From Argyresthia goedartella (Eukaryota > Arthropoda > Insecta > Lepidoptera > Argyresthiidae), in the NCBI GenBank assembly GCA_949825045.1, contig OX463810.1:34792201-34856200 (forward strand): 64,000 nucleotides of DNA, written 5' to 3'. The notes under the pieces were generated by a model. The model did no database searches, was not told the DNA's origin, and saw only the letters and a program-made list of their open reading frames with translations. Shown one piece after another: positions 22,398-32,198 of this stretch. A program made the position numbers and the translations under genes. Numbering within the stretch: the first letter of the stretch is position 1; the number at the start of each line of letters is the position of its first letter.

Positions 22398-23366
22398 TTA
22401 GTTAGTGCCGTTATCAGAGCGGATCAAAGTTGGAAGTCCCCTTCGAGAAACAAACCTATCCAAACAAGCAATGAAAGCCTCTGTCGAGAGATCAGCAACG
22501 AGCTCGAGATGTACCGCCTTGGTGGATAAACAAACAAACACACATGAGCTATACCGGTCCAGCAGAAACCCGGCGTCAGGGTCCTCAGCCTTCTGGGTAA
22601 CATGCACGGCCGCTCTGGGGCCATGATCCGAAGATACTACTACATGGCTGTGGGGCCAGTCCGATTCTCTCCTGGCAAGCCAGGGTGGTCCCCACCACAA
22701 ATGGTGTCTAACGAGTTCAGGAGCCCGACATCCCCTGGATGCACAATCAGACGGGTTCAATTCTCCTGGTATATGCCTCCAGGTCAGTGGGACCTCAGAC
22801 GACACAATCTGGGAGACACAGTTCGCAACAAAAACCTCTAAGTTATGGACCGAAGCCTTCAGCCAGCACAAAACAATCTGGCTGTCCGTCCACGCGTACA
22901 CCGTATCCTCCAAAACCACTGACCCACGCAACACTGTTAGAGTGTGGTTCAAAAGTTTGGTCAAAAGAGCAGCCCCGGACAGTTCCAGTTTTGGAATCGT
23001 CATCCTTGTCCGAATAGGCGCTACCTTGCTTTTTGCCAAAACCAAACGCACGTCGACCTCCCCGGTGGAGGTGACGGTTCGCAAATAAACCGCTGCCGCA
23101 AACCCTCGTTCAGAGGCATCACAAAACCCGTGAAGGGTTGCCCTGTAATCCCCAGCAGGGACCAATTTCCTCGGCAGCGATACATTATTTATATTGAGGC
23201 CCAACCATTTTGCTAAATCATTCGATACAATGCAGCCCTGAGCTCCAGAATCTAATAGGGCGCGAACGTATGTTGTGTTGCCCGCCAAATCCCAAACAAG
23301 CACAGAGGCGATCGGTAACACCACCGTCTCCGGTTGGGGGGCAACAAATTGTTGGGCCGCAAATTC
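22398..23366 (-). pseudogene. BEL copy B pol remnant: protease start fused to RNase H and integrase
   Basis: The aspartic protease motif LLDSGAQGCIVSND is followed, after KWLGL, directly by the RNase H region (HGFCDASERGFAAAVY, YAWTDSQIVLCWL). About 1.6 kb, encoding the rest of protease and all of the reverse transcriptase palm, is deleted. A second deletion of about 0.63 kb joins LLDRY to CVFVCLSTKAVHLELV of integrase. Both joins keep the frame. The frame ends at TAA (22398-22400) after SDNGTN. Between gag and this frame lies the same in-frame TAG as in copy A. Confidence 0.85.
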
Positions 23367-25190
23367 CTAGCGAGGGCCCCCGGGGCCCCACTGTGCCTGT
23401 AACCGATCAGGTAGGCAGCTATACGCCAGAGGGTCCCATTGTACAAATGGCCCACGCGCCGGTTCCATTGCCACCCTACGACGCCCCCCGAAGGGGGGTG
23501 GGCGTGAATTCAACCGTGGCCGCTCCATGAGCGGGGGGGACATCACATGCGACCGACGAGGACGAGGCGACGAGCGGGGCGACAACTGAGGCGGCGTCCG
23601 AACCGCATCCGCATAGCTCGAAGGTGTCCCATGCCACCCGCACGTTACGGCCTGCTCAACATACCCAATGTCCCGCTGAGTCGGATGCTGAGTCGCAACC
23701 GAAAACTCAGGGCCCCCCATGTGATGACCCTGAGTGCGGCCCTGCACTTCTGGGTGGCTGCGTGCTTGTGGCCCCATTGCCCGCTGAGTCGGATGCTGAG
23801 TCGCAACCGAAAACTCAGGGCCCCCCATGTGATGACCCTGAGTGCGGCCCTGCACCCTAGTACCGCCCTGTGCACGTGGGGACATTGGCCCCTGAGTTGC
23901 GCTCCGAGTCGCAAACGAATTCTCAGGGCCCCATGCCGTGTCACCCTGGGTACGGCCCTGTGGTGGCTGTTGGCCGGACCGGTTCATGCACAACAGATTG
24001 TTGTGGGCCCCACCACAATATCCGCACATTTTGGTACGCGTGCAGTCCCTAGCCATGTGTGGCCCGAGGCACAGGAAACACCAGCTCCGCTGCTTGGCCA
24101 TCCGGCGCCGTCCCTCAACCCTAAGTTCCCCGAACTTATTGCAATTGGCCACAGCATGGCCAATCTGCCTACAACATGGGCAGGTCTCACTATGTGGGGT
24201 TGATGCACTCACAGTCCCATATGACTGCCGGTTGGTGCGGTCCTTCCTCGTCGGAGGGCCCCTACTCACAGCGCTCCCGGCAGCTCTCTGTGGCTCCGAA
24301 GGATGGGTGACCGTCAACCCCAAATTCTCTGCCCGTCGAGCCTCCTCTTCCAAGAATCCGACCAAGTCGGAGAAGGCGGGCAGGTCCTCGGCCGACCTCC
24401 CGTGAGACTGTTCGAAACGAGTCTGCACGTCAGCGGGTAGGCGGGAAAGTACAATGTACAGCAGTAGGTACGACCATTCACCAACCGGAAGTCCAAGATT
24501 CTCTAGAGCCTTGGTGACGGACAACAATGGGTTCAAAACCTCCGTCTGTATGGCCCCGACCTTGTTCACAACCGGGATACTAAACAAACGGTTCAGTTGG
24601 GCATCGGCCAACCTCCGTTTGTTATGGTAACGTCTGACCAACAATTGTCTGGCCGTTTCATAGTTACCCTCCGTAACTGTCAAATGAGCGACCAGCTCTC
24701 TAGGCTCACCCCTCAATGCTGCCACCAGCTGAGCCATCTTGACAGACTTGGTAATGTCCGATCGCATGTGCACCAAACTGTCGAACAGATTGATGAAGCT
24801 CATCCATTCACCGGACACTCCGTCAAAAGTAGGCATAGTTATGGCAGGTAACCTGGACCCCGAACCCTGAAGCGGCAGAGGTGCTTCAATGTCACCACCA
24901 TGGCTGGACTCGCGCTGTCTACGTATGTCCGCAGCCTTCTGCGTGATAGCAGCTGCCATCTCCATACATTGGTCGACATCCCCTAGCAACCGTGACAGCC
25001 TGTCAGGTGCGCAACCATCAACTGATTCCGCCTGCGCGGACAATTCGAGCACCCTATTGTAACGTTCCTTAACGTCCATAGACCGCTCCAATACCACATC
25101 ATGCCTATCTAAACGGTCTATCAGACCGTGTGCGGAGGAAAACCATCTGAGTTCCTTAGAAACACCCTTCTGGATTTCAGATAACGACAT
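23367..25190 (-). CDS. BEL copy B Gag, intact (607 aa)
   Basis: Starting at ATG (25188-25190), this is a BEL/Pao Gag. A central capsid-like DUF1759 region (LPAITMPTFDGVSGEWMSF, then KMAQLVAALRGEP) is followed by three zinc knuckles: CPCCRQIGHAVANC, CFLCLGPHMARDC and CGYCGGAHNNLLC. A Gln/Gly/Pro-rich tail with internal peptide repeats follows. Gag packages the element RNA in the cytoplasm. The frame ends in TAG (23367-23369), and pol continues in the same frame. Compared with copy A the tail repeats differ: here a unit with GGPEFSVATQHPTQR is duplicated. Confidence 0.9.
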   Translation of the reverse strand: MSLSEIQKGVSKELRWFSSAHGLIDRLDRHDVVLERSMDVKERYNRVLELSAQAESVDGCAPDRLSRLLGDVDQCMEMAAAITQKAADIRRQRESSHGGDIEAPLPLQGSGSRLPAITMPTFDGVSGEWMSFINLFDSLVHMRSDITKSVKMAQLVAALRGEPRELVAHLTVTEGNYETARQLLVRRYHNKRRLADAQLNRLFSIPVVNKVGAIQTEVLNPLLSVTKALENLGLPVGEWSYLLLYIVLSRLPADVQTRFEQSHGRSAEDLPAFSDLVGFLEEEARRAENLGLTVTHPSEPQRAAGSAVSRGPPTRKDRTNRQSYGTVSASTPHSETCPCCRQIGHAVANCNKFGELRVEGRRRMAKQRSWCFLCLGPHMARDCTRTKMCGYCGGAHNNLLCMNRSGQQPPQGRTQGDTAWGPENSFATRSATQGPMSPRAQGGTRVQGRTQGHHMGGPEFSVATQHPTQRAMGPQARSHPEVQGRTQGHHMGGPEFSVATQHPTQRDIGYVEQAVTCGWHGTPSSYADAVRTPPQLSPRSSPRPRRSHVMSPPLMERPRLNSRPPPFGGRRRVAMEPARGPFVQWDPLAYSCLPDRLQAQWGPGGPR

Positions 25191-25808
25191 GATCGGAACG
25201 ATACTTACTCACAATTTGCAGTAGCTCAATTATATTGGACCCTCCAGTCTATAACCCAAACGAGGGAACCCTAAACCACAACTTAAACAATGCTGTTTTC
25301 CTTAAACAATAGGAACCGAGTTTTATATCTATATAAATTCTGTAAATAACAATTTAGTTTCCCTTTATCATTATAACACACACAGATAGTCAATATTAGT
25401 TCAAGTTATAAATTGCTATAAACTGAAAACAATGTAATAGCCTGCTATCAATAGATGTAACTACCTATGTTAACCAAATATTCATTAGCATTACTAGACC
25501 ACTAATAGATTGACTAACTGGTACTTCAATGCAAATTTCAATTCACCTACAATGTACCTAGGTTAAGTACCTACTATTCTGAGTCACATCTCAGTACAAC
25601 TGGTCATTTAGGGAAAACTGTTATATCTGTCTGTCTACTACCAGCAATAGACTTATAGCTTACAATACTACCAATCTATGTGGATACAGGAACAACACCA
25701 AGTTAGCTCATAACCGCCTATACCTACAGATTGATAGTCCCAAATCGTGGGTTCCTGGAGCCCTTGACGGCTGCAAATCTCAGGAAACCACGCTCTTGCT
25801 ACCAAAAT
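25191..25808 (-). other. BEL copy B leader (between 5' LTR and gag)
   Basis: An untranslated leader of about 618 bp containing the primer-binding site next to the LTR (minus strand TTTTGGTAGCAAGAGCGTGG, 25788-25808). Confidence 0.7.
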
Positions 25809-26352
25809 TGTTCAGGCTTCTCGGCACCCAATGACCTCGCAGGGGCCCATCAGCTACGAGGTAGCGTAGCGATCAGATGCCAAGAAGTGTGAACGTCGGC
25901 GATTCACCGAGCTATTAATTATGAATCTATCTGACCTGGTCTGTGCTTCGTTCCCGTCAAACTCCTGTCTCTCTGCAAGGCCCGGGTGCACCCTAGGCTC
26001 TTCTTGGTAGACAGGTTCTTCAGCCAACCAGGTATGGCTGGCAGGCCAGCTTCGACGAGCACAGTGTTCCAACACAGGTTATGTTACGTGGGAAAAACCA
26101 ATCGGCCACGTAAATGCGAACTTTATCTGGTTCGGGGAACCACAATACACTCAGCTATATAGACAATCCTGAGGGGAACCCGAATACAATTCCAGATGGC
26201 TTACGATTTAATTTCAATACCCAAATCAATACGCGTTACATTGCGAGGGCTTTCCGTCTGTCAGTTGTCAAAAACTGCTAGGTTGGCAGCAACGTCAAAT
26301 TCAAAATGGCCGTTCAGAAACCATCGATCGAATATCGATTCGGAATCGAACA
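25809..26352 (-). repeat. BEL copy B 5' LTR (544 bp)
   Basis: It is the same length as, and apparently identical to, the 3' LTR at 21147-21690. Confidence 0.94.
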
Positions 26353-26651
26353 CATATCATAAGCTCTCTTTGATGTGTTCAGGAACCGCATGTTTGACCG
26401 GCATTGTGACATTGAGTTGTTTAGCTTGTTCTGTAGTACCAACTTCACAGACAAAGTAGGGGCGGCACGCAGGCGGGCGTCGTCGTTCGAAATTTGAATG
26501 TCATAATATGTAGAAAATTTACACATTAAGGTCATAATGTTCAATATTCAGATAAGAATTGAGTTTTTACAAAGTAGTTTAACATTATGCTGATCGTAAC
26601 GTGCGGTTTTCGGACGCAGTAAAGAGGGTTTATGATACGTGTGTAGATAAA

Positions 26652-28305
26652 AAAATACATAATAAAGTTGTAGAGAATTTTATCAGCTTTCGTTATGTAG
26701 TACAACAAAAAATCAAAAATCGGGATGCCCCGTCGTTGTTGACGAGTCCAGTAATATGTTTTGATGAGAATACTGCCATTTATTTTAAGAACACAATTAT
26801 TGAGAAATGGTTTTCTCAGTTTGATTGACATCTTTGAAAATCTTTTAGATAACGCATTATGATAGACAATGCAACAAATTAAGTGAATCAGCTCAATATA
26901 TGAATCAGCGACATAAAAATAAAAACACGCGTCCGATAATATGTGCCCAAATTGATATGATCTTTACTCTATGTCATATAACATTGGAAAAAATTATCAG
27001 TGGCTGTGAACATTTTTGCAATAAATCAAAATATTAACCCGTCGCGTGCAACGCCCGGCAAAGGAGAAGAGTTCCTTGAGAGCTTGCGCTTTTATGGGAT
27101 ATCATGATATAAATTATAGATGGAAAAGGCAATAATTTATTTACAAAAAAGTGTTAACTTACATTTATTTTACTGAATGTTTTCACTAATGCTTCTTTTT
27201 ATGTTCTTTTCTGTGTTTTGAATATTTTCTGCGGTGCGGTGAGAAAATCATGCCACATTTTACACGATTGGCTCCAAACAATTCACAGCACTTTAGAATG
27301 AAACTTTACACCCACGCGATGTTATTTTCACTGCTACATCAAACCGTTACAACTAATCCACAAATCAATTTTCTTTGCACAAAAACAATCGACACCTTGC
27401 GAAAAAAACTTGGCTTGTTGTTGCTTTTTATTATTGAGATAGATAGGTAGGTTTTATAATGTAATGTCTCATCATCATCATAGTCTGTAATGGTTACTTT
27501 TTCTTATTAATCAAACTGACATTCTTGATATTTATTATATAGCCTGGATTACTTTGTACTAAGAGAATACTTAATTCAATTAATTAGAAGCATATTTCTC
27601 AGTATGTATAACATGTATTTTAAATCACAAATCCCACATTTTAATAGAATACAAATATTCTTTACATATGGAACAAAAATTCTGTTACAACAGACGGCCT
27701 TAAAAAACTTACCTTTGTACTCTTGTAAAAAACCTTGGTTTTTGTACTCTTTTAAAATATTTAACACAGTATTGCAAGATATACCTAAAATATGTATTAA
27801 TACAAGATCTGATTGTCACCGTCTCAACTTATCCGTGACAGTTACATAACAACACAATAGTCCACACTTTTATTTCTTGGGTAGTTTATTCAGATTAGAA
27901 TAGAATGGAATATCCATTTATTTGCTGTATCAGCTTAAACACATACATATTAAAGAAATACACAAGGAAAAACAGAGATTAAAACAGCAACAGACAAAAA
28001 CAATAATAATATCATTCATACCATTCCTCTTCTCCATACAGATGCCAACAGGTATTTTCTCCATTCAGGTGGCAAGTGCAAGAAACTACCTAAACTAAAG
28101 AAAATACTTAACAAATTATTAAACAAGATATTGCTGTTTGTATACATTTCTGGCCTCAAATTAAAAATCGCAGTATAGTCAAATCAAAACAATCATGGAT
28201 TGTTTATTTAGTATTTTTTATACAATTATTATGTTATACATAATTATGCAATCAAGACAACACACAATAGTTTAGTTTAAAACAATAGTAGACTTTTTAG
28301 TTTAC
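26652..28305. other. no recognisable gene
   Basis: AT-rich sequence; ORFs in it are short and unlike known families. Confidence 0.4.
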
Positions 28306-28309
28306 TTAC

Positions 28310-28520
28310 TTTACAGCATAAACGGTCGTAGCTTTCAATAGCGTTAACCTTTTTACCTTTTGGTTGACATTAACATTGATATAAATTTCAGCTTGATACG
28401 TCCACGCCTTCTTGATTTAAAAAGTCTTGACACACGGACGGACAGACGGACAGACAGACAGACGGACGGACGGACAACAAAGTGATCCTAGGTTCCTTTT
28501 TTTTCCTTTTAAGGATCGGA
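28310..28520 (+). repeat. interspersed repeat (AGCATAAACGG...TCCTTTTAAGG type)
   Basis: It contains GCATAAACGGTCGTAGCTTT, a (GACGGACA)n-like block at 28436-28475, and AACAAAGTGATCCTAGGTTC. The same order of blocks recurs at 44690-44860. Confidence 0.55.
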
Positions 28521-28613
28521 AAACAAAAAATGGCAAACATTTTAGGACAGGACTTACACATGATAGAAAATGAAGAGAATATCTGGGGACCGAGCTAACA
28601 AACACAATATAAT

Positions 28614-28850
28614 ATTATAATTCATATTCAACAGACCGCATATATCATCAATTCATCAATCAATATGCTGATCTGTTTTTAAACAGCCTATGCAAACGAG
28701 AAGCAAACACGCATTTTGTTTTCCTAATGAGTTTTAGGCAAAGATATTCAATATTTCAGCCTACACGTTGCTTCTCGTTTGCATTGTCTGTTTAAAAACA
28801 GAGCAGCATATTGATTGTTAAAACGCAGTCTGATGAATATGAATTATAAT
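28614..28850. mobile_element. 237 bp foldback (MITE-like) element
   Basis: The outer arms ATTATAATTCATATTCA (28614-28630) and TGAATATGAATTATAAT (28834-28850) are exact inverses. Inner arms of about 45 bp (28662-28706 and 28768-28812) also pair, with few mismatches. There is no ORF. Confidence 0.8.
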
Positions 28851-29199
28851 ATTTTTCAACACACCTGCTCGTAAAGTAGGTCTTATTACAGCGTATTTAC
28901 ACTGATAATGCAGAATATTACCCATGCCGTGCCTTTTACATTACATTATCGCACTAGTGCCTTTTCATTACATATCTTTTTAAATATTAGCAAGAAGTAT
29001 TAATGTTTCGAAAACAGCTAAGTAGTTATTTGCGTAAATATAAAATTCAATTCAAAATGTGATAAATAATTAAAAAAATTCATGAAACTGCTTGTTAGCT
29101 TGTTGGTATTTATATTTTGACGGTGTATTTTTACCTATAAATACCCAATTTCAAAATTTATAAATATGTGGCTGATTAGCTACTTTGCCGGTGCCCTTA

Positions 29200-29460
29200 T
29201 CTCAGACTTGCGCGCGCATGCAGCGCTGAGCGCGCGAAAAAATAAAATTACGGCCGCCATCTTTTAAATGGGTTTCTGTTTGTTAAGTTTATTCACAGTA
29301 TTGCATTTCGTTAGTTTTATTTACTTTTCCTCGCAAGTGTGTTGAAAAACGTCGTATGAAACACGTGAGCATTGGTCATTACACTTCTCGTCTCCATTAA
29401 GCCTTCGCCGACGAGTGTAATGACCAACATACCACACTTGTATCATAATGTACTATTACT
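29200..29460 (+). repeat. interspersed repeat with TCCTCGCAAGTG core and a central hairpin
   Basis: It shares GAGCGCGCGAAAAAA-like, TCCTCGCAAGTG(T/A)GTTGAAAA, and CCACACTTGTATCATA with 46290-46520. In this copy TTGGTCATTACACT (29372-29385) and its exact inverse AGTGTAATGACCAA (29414-29427) form a hairpin. Confidence 0.6.
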
Positions 29461-30848
29461 GTGTTTGTACCAACCAACCGCCGAGCAACGCTCGCTCCCC
29501 AGATATTACAAGTACATATTATATAAAGTAGCTAAAGAAGGGAACGTAATGTCTGGTAACGGAACGGTCTGTTGACGAAACGTTCGATGATGAATGGTAG
29601 TGTTGACGAAAGGATGATATGCGGCACAATCTGTCGGCGAATTGTTCTGTGGCGCTGTGTTATGTCGGTGAAATAACCAATAGTGAAACATAGTTGTGGA
29701 GAAGCGAAAGAAGACCAAATTTTATGTCGACGAATATTCCAAAGTAGAATGACTGTTGGTGATACGTTTCGGAATCATCCAAGAAAGAGAGGTTATACCC
29801 TACACGCGGCACACAGACACAGATAAACTTGGCGCGACCTGTACCTACGGGTAAGTTAGGGCATTAAGGGCTGAACAAGGGCCAATTGCATTGAGAATTA
29901 GACAAAGAAAACAAATACCCGTCGCATCGCGTCGAAGCAGACTGACGCATGCGCATGAGCCCCGCGGGGCAGCCCGAGCTTCGAGACCGAGAAAATTATA
30001 GAAAATATTACTAAAGTCCTGTAATAATAACATTAAAAAAAAAAAAAACAACAAAACATTTTACCTTTTTTTACCTGTTTTTGCGTGTAAGTTTCATATA
30101 GGAAACTGATTTCGTCTCCGAGCGCTTGTTCATTTAGTTGAATAATAATGCATTGCGAAAAATATGTTTAAGTATTAAATATAAAAGATATCTGGTAATT
30201 GTAAAAGTCCATTCTTATCTCTAATAGACCTTTTATAACATATATTTATCCTACATTTTTAAGTTGTCTAGTTTAGCCTAGAATTGAATCTTAAGATGCA
30301 TTTCTTTGTTCGCGCCCCCTGGCGCTGGCCATATTTAATCCCCTAAGGAACAGACGAAATCAACGAAGTTTTCTTCCCAAAAGGTCGATATCCCGATAAA
30401 TCACTCGCGCGTGTGGCCTCTATCTATAAGTAATAGGCACCCAACAGTTTGGAAACCCATTTCTATAATCCAGAGGTAATGAGATAATTCGATAATGTTG
30501 ATGTAAAGTATCATGGCCCAGGCTTTATAGCCTTATATAAAATATATAACTGAATCACAGAGTAAGTAAGTAATAAAGCAAAGATTTCGTTAATCGGATA
30601 AGATTCACCCCAAACAAAACCGAACTGACGAAAATATGTCCACCTTTTGGAAGACCCCATAACGATACGCTCAGGCAACTTTATAGTCGAAATGTATGTG
30701 AGGTACTTCGTGGCGACTAGTTTCCGAAATTCGCGTGGAAATCTTGCCGTTTAAGTGTACTGCAATCTGAGAAGAGACTAAATAGAATGAAAAAAGATTG
30801 GTCTGGTCAAATCGGCGGTTGTTCCGTATGATGCAAACAACCCTAATA
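29461..30848. other. no recognisable gene
   Basis: No family match by eye. There is a 14-base poly-A run at 30034-30047. Short CpG-bearing motifs (GACGAAA repeats at 29575-29650) hint at an old tandem repeat. Confidence 0.4.
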
Positions 30849-31123
30849 TAGTAGTTTATGTGACTGATACATAATGGAGGGCATTCAGTAATGCCAAATT
30901 ATGTACAGTTACATACACTAGTTTATCTACACATATCATAAGCTCTCTTTGATGTGTTAATGAACCCCATGTTCGACGGGCATGGTGGCATTGATAATTG
31001 CTCTGCACTTGTTTAGCTTGTTCAGTAGTACCAACTTCACAGACAAACTAGGGGCGGCACGCAGGTGGGCGTCGGCGTTAGAAATTGAATGTCATAATTT
31101 GACAAATTTTGGTACATTATGGT

Positions 31124-31667
31124 TGTTCGATTCCAAATCGATATTCGATCGATGGTTTCTGAACGGCCATTTTGAATTTGACGTTAGCTGCCAACCTGGC
31201 AGTTTTGACAACTGACAGACGAAAGCCCTCGCAATGTAAACGCGTTTTGGTTAGGGTATTGAAATTAAATCGCAGGCCATCTGGAATGTATTCGGGTTTC
31301 CCTCAGGATTGTCTATATAGCTGAGTGTGTTGTGGTTCCCCGAACCAGATAAAGTTCGCATTTACGTGGCCGATTGGTTTTTACCACGTAACATAACCTG
31401 TGTTGGAACACTGTGCTCATTGAAGCTGGCCCGTCAGTCATAGGAGGTTGGCTGAAGAACCTGTCTACCAAGAAGAGCCTAGGGTGCACCCGGGCCTTGC
31501 AGAGAGACAGGAGGTTGACGGGACCGAAGCACAGACCAGGTTAGATCGACCCCAATTACTTCAGCTCGGTGAATCGCCGACGTTCACACTTCTTGGCAAC
31601 TGATCGTTACGCTACCTCGTAGCTGATGGGCCCCTACGAGGTCATTAGGTGCTGAGAAGCCTGAACA
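31124..31667 (+). repeat. BEL copy A 5' LTR (544 bp)
   Basis: TGTTCGATTCC to GCCTGAACA. TATATAG (31313-31319) is a candidate promoter element. Confidence 0.95.
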
Positions 31668-31690
31668 TTTTGGTAGCTAGAGCGTGGCTT
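31668..31690 (+). promoter_or_regulatory. BEL copy A candidate primer-binding site
   Basis: TTTTGGTAGCTAGAGCGTGG follows the 5' LTR directly. TGG next to the LTR is what a primer-binding site for a tRNA 3' CCA end looks like. I do not name the tRNA. Confidence 0.55.
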
Positions 31691-32198
31691 CCTGAGATTT
31701 GCAGCCGTCAAGGGCTCCAGGAAGGCACGATTTGGGAATATCAATCTGTAGGTATAGGCGGTTATTAGGTAACTTGGTTGTGTTCCTATATCCACATAGA
31801 TTGGTAGTATTGTAAGCTATAGGTCTATTGCTGGTAGTAGATAGACAGATATTGCATTGAAGTACCAGTTAGTCAATCTATTAGTGGTCTAGTAATGCTA
31901 TTGAATGAATGTTTTGGTTAACATAGGTAGTTACATCTATTGATAGCAGGCTATTACATTGTTTTCAGTTATAGCAATTTATAACTTGAACTAATATTGA
32001 CTATCTGTGTGTGTTATAATGATAAAGGGAAACTAAATTGTATTTACAGAATTTATATAGATATAAAACTCTGTTCCTATTGTTTAAGGAAAACAACATT
32101 GTTTAAGTTGTGGTTTAGGGTTCCCTCGTTTGGGTTGTAGACTGGAGGGTCCAATAAAATTGAGTTACTGCAAATTGTGAGTAAGTATCGTTCCGATC

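Larger units (their letters stand above)
21147..26352 (-). mobile_element. BEL/Pao LTR retrotransposon copy B, internally deleted
   Basis: The element is 5206 bp, begins and ends TG...CA, and has 5 bp target duplications CATAT at 21142-21146 and 26353-26357. The two 544 bp LTRs look identical on reading, which implies recent insertion. Gag is intact, but two deletions removed most of the protease-reverse transcriptase region and the start of integrase. An in-frame TAA interrupts integrase. It is probably dependent on other copies for movement. Confidence 0.95.
21074..26651 (+). mobile_element. non-autonomous tyrosine-recombinase-family element (locus A), split by BEL copy B
   Basis: The left piece (21074-21146) holds the terminal hairpin TAGTAGTTTATGTGACTGAT...ACATACACTAG and the start of the left inverted repeat (TTTATCTACACACATAT). 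The right piece (26353-26651) continues CATATCATAAGCTCTCTTTG and ends TATGATACGTGTGTAGATAA. Excluding the BEL insertion and one 5 bp duplication the element is about 367 bp. It matches the ends of the coding copy at 51007-52991, including a scrap of the recombinase gene's 3' end (TTCTGTAGTACCAACTTC). Confidence 0.8.
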
